From positions 1-19,678 of the forward strand of contig NZ_JBLOUI010000042.1 in assembly GCF_047807365.1 (NCBI RefSeq): a stretch of DNA of 19,678 nt. The letters run 5' to 3'. Shown here piece by piece: positions 8,436-16,878 of this stretch. The stretch is from Peptacetobacter sp900539645. GTDB taxonomy: Bacteria; Bacillota; Clostridia; Peptostreptococcales; Peptostreptococcaceae. The translations under genes were made by a program, and so were the position numbers. Position 1 is the first letter of the stretch. Each line of letters starts with the position of its first letter. The notes under the pieces were generated by a model, which saw nothing but the letters and a program-made list of their open reading frames with translations, was not told where the DNA came from and did no database searches.

Positions 8436-9077
8436 TTAAACAGCATGCACTCCCGCTGGTATATTTGTTTTTTCAACTTCAACTCTATTAGTTCTACCTA
8501 ATCCGTATATAAAGTCGATTGTTTTACCACTTATTAGAACAGCTACTATTGAATATACTAACTGAACTGCTGGTATGTAACTCACTGAAAGTAAAAGTAC
8601 TACACCGTCTGTTATCAAGTACACTGTACTTAATTTTAATGATGTTACTTTTGAAATTATCATTGCTAAGGCGTCGTCGCCCCCTGAAGCACAACCTACT
8701 CTCATCATTATTCCACAGCCTACACCAACTGATAAACCACCTAAAACAGCTGATGCAAACATTCCCATCTGAGGAAGTAGTGGTCCTACAGTTTCAAATA
8801 TATCATATAAAACTGAAAATCCTACAGATGCTCCTACTGAGTATACAAAGAATTTTTTACCAAACATTTTGAATCCCATTATTAATAAAGCTATATCTAG
8901 TATTGCTCCTGCTATGGAAACATCAAATCCAAATATGTTTTTTAATAGTAAAGTTATCCCTAATACTCCTCCTTCTGTAATACTGTTTAAATAGTAGAAG
9001 TTGTAAACTCCAAATGCTAATATTGTCGATCCTATTAGTATTAAAGATATGTCCTTTAAAGATCGCCTGTCACACAT
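8436..9077 (-). CDS. YitT family membrane protein, short form
   Basis: A 213-residue inner-membrane protein with five or six hydrophobic segments (about residues 10-30, 37-50, 55-70, 77-98, 105-127, 150-185). The family signature region around ASGGDDALAMIISK (residues 130-142) is present. Many YitT proteins are about 280 residues long and end with a cytoplasmic DUF2179 domain; this one stops some 25 residues after the last membrane segment and so lacks it. The role of the family is not established, although transport has been suggested. The ATG at 9119 has no ribosome binding site, while the ATG at 9077 follows AAGGAAGG at good spacing, so I use 9077. Single-gene unit with its own promoter and terminator. 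Confidence 0.85.
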   Translation of the reverse strand: MCDRRSLKDISLILIGSTILAFGVYNFYYLNSITEGGVLGITLLLKNIFGFDVSIAGAILDIALLIMGFKMFGKKFFVYSVGASVGFSVLYDIFETVGPLLPQMGMFASAVLGGLSVGVGCGIMMRVGCASGGDDALAMIISKVTSLKLSTVYLITDGVVLLLSVSYIPAVQLVYSIVAVLISGKTIDFIYGLGRTNRVEVEKTNIPAGVHAV

Positions 9078-9108
9078 AATATCCCTTCCTTTTCTTTTTG
9101 TTACCACA

Positions 9109-9137
9109 ATTATAAACAATAAAAAAAGTAAAGTAAA
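9109..9137 (-). promoter_or_regulatory. Sigma-A promoter for the YitT-like gene
   Basis: On the minus strand TTTACT (9137-9132), a 17-base spacer and a perfect TATAAT (9114-9109). The start codon at 9077 is about 25 bases beyond the expected start site. Confidence 0.6.
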
Positions 9138-9161
9138 GCTTAATTTTTCGAATTAAAATTT

Positions 9162-9193
9162 AAGAGTCGCTTGTTAAATTTCAAGCAGCTCTT
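9162..9193. terminator. Terminator-like hairpin between the YihY and YitT genes
   Basis: AAGAG (9162-9166) pairs with CTCTT (9189-9193) and GCTTG (9169-9173) pairs with CAAGC (9182-9186), with a T-G pair and one mismatch between. The better T-tract is on the plus strand (TTTCGATTTTTTT), although no plus-strand gene precedes it; on the minus strand AAATTTTAATT follows. It may stop transcripts coming from the YihY unit, whose stop codon is 275 bases away. Confidence 0.4.
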
Positions 9194-9440
9194 TTTCGAT
9201 TTTTTTATTTATTTTTTCATAACACCAACCAAAATGTAGTAATTTCAATGCGTGTATCGTTTTCTCATTTGCGTTTTGTTTTTATTAATTATGTATTTTC
9301 TTAGTATTAATAAACAGTGAGTTTTTATTAATTTTTTTCTAGTTTAGAAATAATAAACAATTGCTATTTTTTGCACTTTGTTTAGTTATACTGACTTTTA
9401 TCTTTATATTAACTTAAATCGAATTTATAAAATGTATACT
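9194..9440. other. AT-rich intergenic stretch
   Basis: Between the hairpin at 9162-9193 and the YihY stop codon I see no coding frame or structured RNA that I can support. Confidence 0.5.
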
Positions 9441-9475
9441 AAAATAAGTTCAAAGCATTGAAATCACTTATTTAG
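9440..9475 (-). terminator. Possible weak terminator overlapping the YihY stop codon
   Basis: On the minus strand AAATAAG, which contains the stop codon, can pair with CTTATTT, and inside it TTCAA pairs with TTGAA around a short loop, with a three- or four-base bulge. The following sequence is only moderately T-rich. The stem is AU-rich, so the call is tentative. Confidence 0.35.
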
Positions 9476-10307
9476 AAGTTATTTCAAGTCTTCTTTTCCG
9501 TCTTCTGTATAGTCTTGCATTTATTTCGTACCCAATAACGATAACCCAACTACTGAAATAAAGCCATGTTAGTAACACTATAATCTCCCGGAAGCTTCCA
9601 TATATGGCGCTGTAGTTAGAAAAGTTATTAGTATAGAATGAATATAAATAAGACATTAAGAACCATCCAAAAGTTGCAAATATTGCCCCTGGTGCTACTC
9701 TTTTAGCTGATAGATTTATATTAGGTGTGTATTTGTATAATAAAGTAAACACAATTATAGTTGCAACGGTACCAACAGCATATCTGGTTATGTTCCAAAG
9801 ATTGAAGAATACCTTGTCAAACCCCAAGTAACTAAATATAACAACACCTATTTTCTCACCATATACCAACAAAATCATAGATGTAAATATAAGTACTAAA
9901 AGCATTAGTGTAAATATCATCGATATCATCATTACTTTTAAGAATGATCTTGTTTCAGGCGAATAGAATGCTGCGTTCATTCCCTTTATAAGTGCTTTAA
10001 CCGCTCTAGAAAAAGTCCACATAGTCAAACAAAAGCTGACTATCATATAATGTGTATTCCTTTTTTCTACAGCAGATTTTATAACCAAATCCACAAATCC
10101 TATTGCTTTTACAGGTACAACTTGCTCTATCATATCTACATACTTTGTAATTTGTAATACTGGTACATACGCAACAGTAGATACTGTAAACATTAAAAAT
10201 GGAAATATTGACATTGTAAGGAAGAATGCTACCTCTGCTGCCTTAGAGCTAAGTCTGCTGTAATTCAACTTTGCAAATATATGATTTATTTTTTTTCTAT
10301 CTAACAT
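9468..10307 (-). CDS. YihY/BrkB family inner-membrane protein
   Basis: A 279-residue membrane protein of the YihY/virulence factor BrkB family. Six hydrophobic segments are visible at about residues 25-48, 88-108, 128-149, 172-191, 205-225 and 240-262, ending in an Arg/Lys-rich tail (YRRRKRRLEI). The family-typical segment YSAIYGSFREIIVLLTWLY occurs at residues 232-250. BrkB was once linked to serum resistance and YihY was wrongly annotated as ribonuclease BN; the true function is unknown. Two in-frame starts exist: ATG at 10322 overlaps the ribosome binding site of ATG at 10307, which follows GGAGAGG by six bases, so I use 10307. It lies 21 bases after the small upstream gene and probably forms an operon with it. 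Confidence 0.88.
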   Translation of the reverse strand: MLDRKKINHIFAKLNYSRLSSKAAEVAFFLTMSIFPFLMFTVSTVAYVPVLQITKYVDMIEQVVPVKAIGFVDLVIKSAVEKRNTHYMIVSFCLTMWTFSRAVKALIKGMNAAFYSPETRSFLKVMMISMIFTLMLLVLIFTSMILLVYGEKIGVVIFSYLGFDKVFFNLWNITRYAVGTVATIIVFTLLYKYTPNINLSAKRVAPGAIFATFGWFLMSYLYSFYTNNFSNYSAIYGSFREIIVLLTWLYFSSWVIVIGYEINARLYRRRKRRLEITSK

Positions 10308-10328
10308 AGATAACCTCTCCATTCAAAT

Positions 10329-10679
10329 TTAGGCTAGACCCATAATTTCTCTAAAGTCCATTACTCCTGTAGTTACCTCACTTCTATCAAAATTAGCTTC
10401 TGCTAACTCCTCATCAGATTTTTCCATAACCATAGTGTAGAATTCTATAGCTATGTACTGTAAATTTTCTGTAGGGTTATTTTCTGCTCTATCAAAAAGG
10501 AATTCCTCGGCTTCATTTATTTTATTTTCAAAAACTAATCTCTTTAGAGTTATAAGGAATATTTCCTCATCCGGATCATATACAACATCCATATCTACAT
10601 AGTCGCTGTATTTTTTGCCAAGCAACATCTTTGCGATCTGTTTTTTTATAGTATTTATAACCTCGTCTATTATTGGCAT
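10329..10679 (-). CDS. Small conserved protein, DUF6483-like
   Basis: A 116-residue acidic, mostly helical cytoplasmic protein. Residues 1-40 form an amphipathic N-terminal part (IIDEVINTIKKQIAKMLLG), and residues 55-90 look like helix pairs (NKINEAEEFLFDRAE). This pattern resembles DUF6483 proteins of Firmicutes, whose function is unknown; I recall the family only loosely, so the name is tentative. A GTG at 10688 is in frame, but the ATG at 10679 follows GAGGTGG at five bases, so I use that. It is the first gene of a likely two-gene unit with YihY. Only about 40 bases separate it from the terminator of the ABC operon, and no promoter is clear there, so expression may depend on read-through or on a promoter at 10754-10831. 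Confidence 0.65.
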   Translation of the reverse strand: MPIIDEVINTIKKQIAKMLLGKKYSDYVDMDVVYDPDEEIFLITLKRLVFENKINEAEEFLFDRAENNPTENLQYIAIEFYTMVMEKSDEELAEANFDRSEVTTGVMDFREIMGLA

Positions 10680-10713
10680 TTTTACCACCTCGTTTTTATT
10701 TTTATTTTAAATT

Positions 10714-10753
10714 TAAAAAGATAAAGTTGATTGCTAAAAACAATCAACTTTAT
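10714..10753 (-). terminator. Rho-independent terminator of the ABC exporter operon
   Basis: ATAAAGTTGATTG (10721-10733) pairs perfectly with CAATCAACTTTAT (10741-10753) around a seven-base loop. CTTTTTAAATTT follows on the minus strand. It is about 80 bases after the permease stop codon at 10832. Confidence 0.85.
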
Positions 10754-10831
10754 TTATTCTTTTTATTATATTGTATCTTTTATCCGTTATATAGTCTATA
10801 TCTTTTTAAGAGTTATTCTATTGTGGATATA

Positions 10832-13800
10832 TTAATCTACTGATTTTAGAGATTCAACCATTTCAACCTTCTTTAGTTTTTTATTCATTACAAGGTTTAC
10901 TATTGTTCCCATAACTATAGTAAGTACAAACGCTGCTGCATAGCTAAGTGGATTTATAAGTCGTCCAAACATCATATTTTCAACTTCTACTGTTACCATT
11001 ATAAACTGATGAAGTATTACCCCTAGTCCAAGTCCTACAACAGCACCGATCAATGTAAGTATTACATTTTCTCTATAGATATACGCAGATACCTCTTTGT
11101 CGTAGAATCCAAGTACTTTTATAGTAGCTATTTCTCTTATTCTTTCTGAAATATTTACATTACTTAAATTGTAAAGCACTACAAACGCCAAAGCTCCTGC
11201 AGATACTATCATAAGTAATACTACATAGTTTAGAGATTTTATAGTATCTGAGAATCCATCTTTAATACCAGTAGTAAATACTGTTCCATTAGCACAAGTA
11301 GAGTCTATTATTTTGCTTGCCATCTTGTCTTCTTGATCTAGAGTCACACTATCATCAAGTACTCCATAAACTCTATTGCTATCTGCATTTCTATTAAATA
11401 ATGCTTTATAGTAATCGTTAGTCATATAGATATAGTGATTTACATAGTTTTCCGTAATTCCAGAAATTACCGCATCAGCACTTACATCATTTTCATTTAA
11501 GATTTTAACTTTATCTCCTACCTTCGCATCTAAGTTTCTAGCTGCTTTTTCTGAGATAACAATTCCTTTGTTGTCTAGTTTTATAGGTGTATGAGATTTT
11601 CTATCTCTTAAATCTATAAAGTTTTTAAATGTGTTTTTATTTTCTGGTATTACAACCGTTACTTCTTTTTCTTTATTGTTTATCATTACCTTTGCGTTCT
11701 GATTGTGGAACATTCCTATTTCTTTGACACCTTTTTCATTTGAAATAAGTGATTTTAAATATTCTACGTCCTCTGTTTTTTCATCTGAGTCATAACTAGC
11801 AGTCATACTGTATTTATTTAATTCTCCAAACTGTACATCTACTATCATCTGAATTGAATCTCTTATACCAAATCCAGTAAGGATAAGCGCTGTACAACCA
11901 GATATACCTAATACAGTCATAAGGAATCTCTTCTTATATCTGAATATATTTCTAAGAGTTACTTTCCAAATAAATCCTATCTTATTCCAGATAAATCCTA
12001 TTCTTTCTAAAAGTATTCTCTTACCGTTCTTTGGTGCTTTAGGTCGCATAAGTATAGCTGGAGCTTCTATTAATTCTCTTCTACAAGCTGCAAATGCTGC
12101 AAATGTAGTTACAAATATTGATGTAGCTATTGATAGTACTGTTATAAAGAAATCTGTTCTAAGCTCGACCTTTGGCACTGTGTACATAATAGCATATGCA
12201 TTGTATATTATTGTAGGGAATAGTGTATATCCAACTACTAGTCCAATTATAGAACCTATTGCACTTGCAGACATAGCATATACTATGTATTTCTTAGCTA
12301 TCATTCCTGGAGTGTATCCAAGTCCTTTTAGTGTTCCTATGTTTATTCTCTGTTCATCTACCATTCTAGTCATTGTAGTAAGTGCTACAAGTGCTGCAAC
12401 TAGTACAAAGAATACTGGGAATATTCCAGCTAATGCATCTATACTATCCGCACATCCACCGTATTCAGCCGCAGAGTACTGTTTATCTCTGTTTAGTACA
12501 TACCATTCCGGCTTTTCAATTTTCTTTATCTCATCTTCTGCTTCTTTTAAATCTTTTTCTGCCTTTTTAAACTCGTCTTTAGCTTCATTTTTTGCCTTTT
12601 CAAGTTCTTTTTCACTATCTACTAGTTTCTTTTCATTTTTAGCTATCTCTTCCTCTGCTTTTTTAAACTCCTTTTGAGCTTTTTCTTCCATAGTATAAAG
12701 CTTAGATCTTTCAGTTTTTATCTTTCTTTGATTTCTATCTAATTCAGCTTTTGTCCGAGCTAGTTTTCTTTCTCCTGATTTTATCTGATTTTTTATGCTT
12801 TGAATCTTAGCATATCCTGCATTGTACTGCCCTTCAAGTGATGAAAGCTTTTCTTTATATGCTGATATTGTCCGAGTAAGTGTAGCTTTTTCTTCCTCTG
12901 ATATATCAGGCTTTCCAAGCTGTGATTCTAATCCTGATATATTAGATTTTAAAGAATCTATATTGCTTTTTAGAGGTGCAAGCTGACTTTCGGCACTGCT
13001 TATTTGAGAATTTGCCCGTTGTTTTTTAGACTCAAACTCTTTTTTTGCGGCTTCATACTGCTTTCTTCCACTCTTTAATTGAGCTTCTGCAGAGTCTAAT
13101 TGTTTAAATCCGTCTTTTATCTGTTTTTTTGTTTCTGCTTTTTTAGTTTTTAATTCTTGTTTTCCGTCTTTTATTTTCTGCTTACCGTCTTTTAATTCTT
13201 TTTCGACTTTGTTTATTTTATCTTCTGTTTCTTTTTTCTTATCGTTATATTCTTTTTTTGCTTTATTTAGCTCATCTGTAGCTTCTCCAACAACTTCATT
13301 GTATCTATGTTCAATTCTTTCATCTGTTATTTTATCAATTTGGTCTTCTGTTTTTTTAACGGTATCTTTGTAATCCTGATAGAATGATGTTTGCTCCTTT
13401 GCTCCTTTTGCTGTTATATACATCTCTGTATAAGCCTCAGTTTTAAAATCATCTTGAGGAACAATCATTATTCCGTCCACACTTCCTGATCCTATTGAAG
13501 AATTTCCAAACTCATATGATAGATAGTATGGTGTTTCTACTAGACCTACTATTTTATAGTTATCCTTTTTTAGATTTTCACTCAATTTATCTTCGGTACC
13601 AGATTTTATCTTTAGAGTTTTTCCTATTTTCAAATTAAGATGGTCGTATTTTGGCTTTAATACAACACATTCACCTGAGTTTTTAGGAAGTCTTCCCTTT
13701 ATCAATTTTACTCTGTTTATATAGTCCTTGTTGTCATTAGATAAATCATCTGTAGGAAGAGCATGAACTTTTAATACTCTATCCTGGTCTTTTACATTGG

Positions 13801-14089
13801 TTATAACGTCCATAGAATAAGTTGGAAATACCCCTTCTACGGTATCTAGCTTCTTAATAGCATCTACATCGTCATCAGTTAAACCAAGCGTAGATATTAC
13901 CTCTACATCCATGAAGTTATAATCATCATAATAATTATCAACTGTATTTCTCATTACCATAGGAGATACTTTTATTCCTGAAAAGAATGCAACTCCTAAG
14001 GCAACAATAAGCATTATTGAGAAATATCTTCCTTTGGATTTTAAAATATCCCTTAATATATCTTTATTAAGTGCCTTTTTCATTACCAT
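10832..14089 (-). CDS. FtsX-type ABC transporter permease with long coiled coil
   Basis: A 1085-residue permease of the MacB/FtsX-like family, the membrane partner of the ATPase encoded directly upstream. Membrane segment 1 is at about residues 22-40. An extracellular domain (45-250) follows, then a highly charged Lys/Glu coiled coil (about 255-525) with a break near GKPDIS (392-397), suggesting an antiparallel hairpin. The first FtsX domain with three membrane segments covers about 550-690; another membrane segment (after NIFRYKKR), a second extracellular domain and a second FtsX domain (about 960-1075) complete it. Such two-FtsX permeases export lipids or peptides or act as mechanical transducers; the substrate is unknown. 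ATG at 14089 (AGAAAGG five bases before) and ATG at 14083 are both possible. Either overlaps the ATPase stop codon, which implies translational coupling. Confidence 0.9.
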   Translation of the reverse strand: MVMKKALNKDILRDILKSKGRYFSIMLIVALGVAFFSGIKVSPMVMRNTVDNYYDDYNFMDVEVISTLGLTDDDVDAIKKLDTVEGVFPTYSMDVITNVKDQDRVLKVHALPTDDLSNDNKDYINRVKLIKGRLPKNSGECVVLKPKYDHLNLKIGKTLKIKSGTEDKLSENLKKDNYKIVGLVETPYYLSYEFGNSSIGSGSVDGIMIVPQDDFKTEAYTEMYITAKGAKEQTSFYQDYKDTVKKTEDQIDKITDERIEHRYNEVVGEATDELNKAKKEYNDKKKETEDKINKVEKELKDGKQKIKDGKQELKTKKAETKKQIKDGFKQLDSAEAQLKSGRKQYEAAKKEFESKKQRANSQISSAESQLAPLKSNIDSLKSNISGLESQLGKPDISEEEKATLTRTISAYKEKLSSLEGQYNAGYAKIQSIKNQIKSGERKLARTKAELDRNQRKIKTERSKLYTMEEKAQKEFKKAEEEIAKNEKKLVDSEKELEKAKNEAKDEFKKAEKDLKEAEDEIKKIEKPEWYVLNRDKQYSAAEYGGCADSIDALAGIFPVFFVLVAALVALTTMTRMVDEQRINIGTLKGLGYTPGMIAKKYIVYAMSASAIGSIIGLVVGYTLFPTIIYNAYAIMYTVPKVELRTDFFITVLSIATSIFVTTFAAFAACRRELIEAPAILMRPKAPKNGKRILLERIGFIWNKIGFIWKVTLRNIFRYKKRFLMTVLGISGCTALILTGFGIRDSIQMIVDVQFGELNKYSMTASYDSDEKTEDVEYLKSLISNEKGVKEIGMFHNQNAKVMINNKEKEVTVVIPENKNTFKNFIDLRDRKSHTPIKLDNKGIVISEKAARNLDAKVGDKVKILNENDVSADAVISGITENYVNHYIYMTNDYYKALFNRNADSNRVYGVLDDSVTLDQEDKMASKIIDSTCANGTVFTTGIKDGFSDTIKSLNYVVLLMIVSAGALAFVVLYNLSNVNISERIREIATIKVLGFYDKEVSAYIYRENVILTLIGAVVGLGLGVILHQFIMVTVEVENMMFGRLINPLSYAAAFVLTIVMGTIVNLVMNKKLKKVEMVESLKSVD

Positions 14090-14787
14090 TCAATCCTTTC
14101 TATTGGAACAGGATTTTCATTTTCAGTAATACTTTCAATCATTCCATTTTTTACTTTTATTACTTTATCGCCCATAGGAGTTATTGCCGAGTTGTGGGTA
14201 ATAATTATAACTGTCATACCCATTTCCCTACAAGTTCTTTGTAATAACTTTAATATTGCCTTACCAGTGTTGTAGTCTAGCGCTCCTGTTGGCTCGTCGC
14301 AAAGAAGTAGCTTTGGATTTTTTGCAAGTGCTCTAGCTATTGCAACCCTTTGTTGTTCTCCTCCTGATAACTGAGCTGGGAAATTGTCTTTTCTATTTTC
14401 AAGACCAACTTCCTTCATTATATCGTCTATATCTAGTGGATTTTCACATATCTGAGTTGCAAGTTCTACATTTTCTTTAGCTGTAAGGTTCTGAACAAGA
14501 TTATAGAACTGGAAAACAAATCCAATATCGTATCTTCTATAAGTTATAAGATCTCTATCGCTATAATTATCTATTCTTTTTCCGTCTACAATAATTTGTC
14601 CCGATGTTGCAGTATCCATTCCACCTAATATATTTAAAATTGTACTCTTACCAGCACCACTTGCCCCAACTATTACAACACATTCTCCTTTATCAACAGA
14701 GAAGTTTACACCATTAAGTGCGGCAATTTCTACCTCACCCATTTTATATATCTTTTTAACATCTTTGAATTCTATATATTTAGTCAT
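14083..14787 (-). CDS. ABC transporter ATP-binding protein (MacB/LolD type)
   Basis: A 234-residue cytoplasmic ATPase that powers the adjacent FtsX-type permease. All key motifs are present: Walker A GASGAGKST (residues 41-49), Q-loop Q93, signature LSGGEQQ (140-146), Walker B LLLCDEP (160-166) followed by the D-loop TGALD, and switch histidine H198 in IIITHN. Length and motif spelling fit the LolD/MacB/SalX group. A longer reading frame starts at 14856, but the ATG at 14787 has AGAGGTAAG at proper spacing and gives the usual family start, so I use that. The gene overlaps the permease start. No two-component system or peptide gene lies beside it, so a bacitracin-type resistance role is not supported. 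Confidence 0.95.
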   Translation of the reverse strand: MTKYIEFKDVKKIYKMGEVEIAALNGVNFSVDKGECVVIVGASGAGKSTILNILGGMDTATSGQIIVDGKRIDNYSDRDLITYRRYDIGFVFQFYNLVQNLTAKENVELATQICENPLDIDDIMKEVGLENRKDNFPAQLSGGEQQRVAIARALAKNPKLLLCDEPTGALDYNTGKAILKLLQRTCREMGMTVIIITHNSAITPMGDKVIKVKNGMIESITENENPVPIERIEW

Positions 14788-14824
14788 TTTTCTTACCTCT
14801 GTTACAAAATTTATCTTTAAAATA

Positions 14825-14853
14825 ATTATAGCATAAAGCAAATATAAATAATA
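14825..14853 (-). promoter_or_regulatory. Extended -10 promoter for the ABC exporter operon
   Basis: On the minus strand TGC-TATAAT (14833-14825) is a full extended -10 element. The -35 region at 17 bases is poor (TATTAT), which fits extended -10 promoters. The leader to the start codon at 14787 is about 30 bases. Confidence 0.6.
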
Positions 14854-14867
14854 CAACGTTACTTTAC

Positions 14868-14910
14868 AAAAAAATAGAAGGAATTACACAATAATTCTGT
14901 AATTCCTTCT
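14868..14910 (-). terminator. Rho-independent terminator of the POT-type transporter gene
   Basis: AGAAGGAATTACA (14876-14888) pairs perfectly with TGTAATTCCTTCT (14898-14910). On the minus strand ATTTTTTTG follows. It lies about 30 bases after the stop codon at 14942 and immediately before the promoter of the ABC operon. Confidence 0.88.
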
Positions 14911-14941
14911 GTTAATAAACTTTATATAAATTATTTATATT

Positions 14942-16342
14942 TTAGGCTTCTCCTATTTCATCAAGAGCCATTAATTTAACAATGCCTTTTCTTAGTACGA
15001 ATAGCATTAATGCAAATATTATTAATACAATTGATATTGTTGCAAATATCTGAATATATCCCATACTTTCAGTAAGACCTGCTATTTTACCAGATATTAA
15101 GTTTGCAAAGCAGTTGCTTAAATACCAAGCACCCATTGCAAGTGATCCGTATCTTACAGGAGCTAATTTATTAAACATAGCCATACCTATTGGAGATATA
15201 CAAAGTTCTCCAACTGTAAGTGCTACATAAGCTATTAATACGAATACTATATTCATTTTAGCACTTCCGTCAAATACACCATTAAGAGTTTTTAATCCTA
15301 CTATTAATAGTATAAATGCAGATGCTGTTAATATCATTCCTAAAGCCATTTTTGTAGGTATAGAAAGGTCTCCCTGTTTTCTATTTCCTAATTTTATCCA
15401 AAGTTTTGCCATTATAGGACCGAATACTACACAAAGTATAGAGTTGTATGCTACAAACCAAGGAACAGGTATTGTAAATCCACCAACTGTTCTATTAACT
15501 AAGTCCTTCATAAGTATAGAGAATGACATCTGAGTTTGGAACCATGCAGCCCAGAATAAAACAACAAATATAAATAATATAGCCATAGCAAATATTCTGT
15601 TTTTTTCTAATTTTGTTAATGGCTGATGAGCTGATTTTTCTGATTTTTTCTCTTTAGCTTTTTTTCTTCTATCATTTACAGGATATTTTCCAACATCTCC
15701 TAATAATTTAGGAGAACCAAATAAAACTATTAACCCTACAATTCCTATTACAACCGCATTTATAAGGAATATATATCTATATCCATAAGATAATATCTGT
15801 CCTGATGCTGATATTTCAGCACACCATTTATCAGTTATAAGACCAGCCATTATTGGTCCAAAGAATGCTCCGATATTAATAGCACTATAGAATAACGCAT
15901 AAGCCGCATCTTTTCTTGTTAAGTCGTCTTTATCATATAACGAACCTACTAGCTGACTTATCTGACTTTTAAAGAATGCACTTGATATAACAAGTATTGA
16001 AAAACATCCCCATAAATTAGGTACAGATGGTTTAACAACGAATAAGGCAATATCACCTATTGCATTTACAAAACATGCTAGTATTAAAGACTTTTGAATG
16101 CCTAAATAATTATCAGTTATCCAACCACCTACTATTGAACTTAAATAACAAATAGAACTGTATATTGCTATCATAGATGATGCTTTAGCAACACTAAGAC
16201 CAAGACCATTTTGTGACACATCCGCAGTTAAAAATAGTATGAATATAGAACTAAATGCGTACCCACAATATCCCTGCAATGTCATTGCTGTATTTACCAG
16301 CCATAATCCTTTTGGATGTTTCTGTTTTCCTGCATTTTCCAT
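14942..16342 (-). CDS. POT (PTR2) family transporter without ExxER motif
   Basis: A 466-residue polytopic membrane protein of the major facilitator superfamily, closest in pattern to proton-dependent oligopeptide transporters. GGWITDNYLGIQKSL (about residues 72-86) matches the POT loop GGW-x-D-x-x-LG-x-x-x; the PIMAGLITDKW stretch and the C-terminal half with long hydrophobic helices also fit. At the place of the helix 1 ExxER motif, used for proton coupling and peptide recognition, the protein reads NTAMT (residues 17-21). It may therefore move another solute or couple differently; this is inference. A Lys/Arg/Glu-rich cytoplasmic linker follows the sixth membrane segment (around KKAKEKKSEKSAH). 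GTGAGGG precedes the start codon. It is a single-gene unit with a strong terminator. Confidence 0.85.
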   Translation of the reverse strand: MENAGKQKHPKGLWLVNTAMTLQGYCGYAFSSIFILFLTADVSQNGLGLSVAKASSMIAIYSSICYLSSIVGGWITDNYLGIQKSLILACFVNAIGDIALFVVKPSVPNLWGCFSILVISSAFFKSQISQLVGSLYDKDDLTRKDAAYALFYSAINIGAFFGPIMAGLITDKWCAEISASGQILSYGYRYIFLINAVVIGIVGLIVLFGSPKLLGDVGKYPVNDRRKKAKEKKSEKSAHQPLTKLEKNRIFAMAILFIFVVLFWAAWFQTQMSFSILMKDLVNRTVGGFTIPVPWFVAYNSILCVVFGPIMAKLWIKLGNRKQGDLSIPTKMALGMILTASAFILLIVGLKTLNGVFDGSAKMNIVFVLIAYVALTVGELCISPIGMAMFNKLAPVRYGSLAMGAWYLSNCFANLISGKIAGLTESMGYIQIFATISIVLIIFALMLFVLRKGIVKLMALDEIGEA

Positions 16343-16824
16343 AATAATCCCTCACATTTTCCGAATTTTCTCTTTATTTTAACTATAAAAACCCTATTTG
16401 ATGATTAAGCAAAACTCTTCTCAAAATTTATTCAATTGTATTTCATAATTATGCATAATTTTCATTAAATACTGAAAAGAAAATGTTTTCTTTCATCGTC
16501 ATAATAATATCATTCTCATGAAATTATGTCTATATTTTTATTAGTTTTATTTAATATTTTTTTATTATAAATCCCTATAATTTCAAGTATTAAATCATAT
16601 TTTTATTTTTTACAACAGTATTTTTTCTAATATTTTAAATTTTTCTAAAAATTATTTTTAAAAAATAATTTAATACTATTAAAATTTTATTGTATTCTTT
16701 TATTTTTTAAGAAATTTTTTTCTATAATTTTTTCTTATCATTCAATAATTTATTGTATATAATATTAATCATTATTAAAATTTTCTATATACAAATAATT
16801 AAATATAGTATAAAAAAAATAAAA
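16343..16824. other. AT-rich intergenic region upstream of the POT-type gene
   Basis: No gene is supported. A perfect 14-base palindrome, AATTATGCATAATT, lies at 16447-16460, about 105 bases before the transporter start codon. A loose CodY-like sequence lies at 16355-16369. Neither is strong in DNA this AT-rich, and no clear sigma-A promoter could be fixed. Confidence 0.5.
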
Positions 16825-16856
16825 AAACTGGTGCAACAAATTAGTTACACCAGTTT
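16813..16856 (-). terminator. Rho-independent terminator of the reverse rubrerythrin gene
   Basis: AAACTGGTG (16825-16833) pairs with CACCAGTTT (16848-16856), extended inside by AAC with GTT. On the minus strand the stem is followed by TTTTATTTTTTTT. It is about 20 bases beyond the stop codon at 16879. Confidence 0.88.
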
Positions 16857-16878
16857 CTTTATATAATATTTATCAATC

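Noticed and set aside
8519..8872. Plus-strand 117-codon Leu-rich open frame opposite the YitT-like gene
   Set aside because: Antisense shadow of a membrane protein gene; no ribosome binding site and no family resemblance.
12180..12677. Plus-strand 165-codon open frame inside the ABC permease gene
   Set aside because: Shadow of the charged coiled-coil and membrane codons on the other strand; Ser/Phe/Ala-rich, with no start signals.
16355..16369. CodY-like box just before the POT-type transporter gene
   Set aside because: About 11 of 15 positions match, which is common by chance in such AT-rich DNA, and no promoter could be fixed to judge its position.
16447..16460. Perfect 14-base palindrome AATTATGCATAATT as an operator
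   Set aside because: AT-only except for the central GC pair and with no second copy in the window; kept as a note in the intergenic entry, not as a site.
16495..16520. Fur-box-like sequence upstream of the POT-type transporter gene
   Set aside because: Only one half matches well (GAGAATGATA on the minus strand); the second half does not fit.
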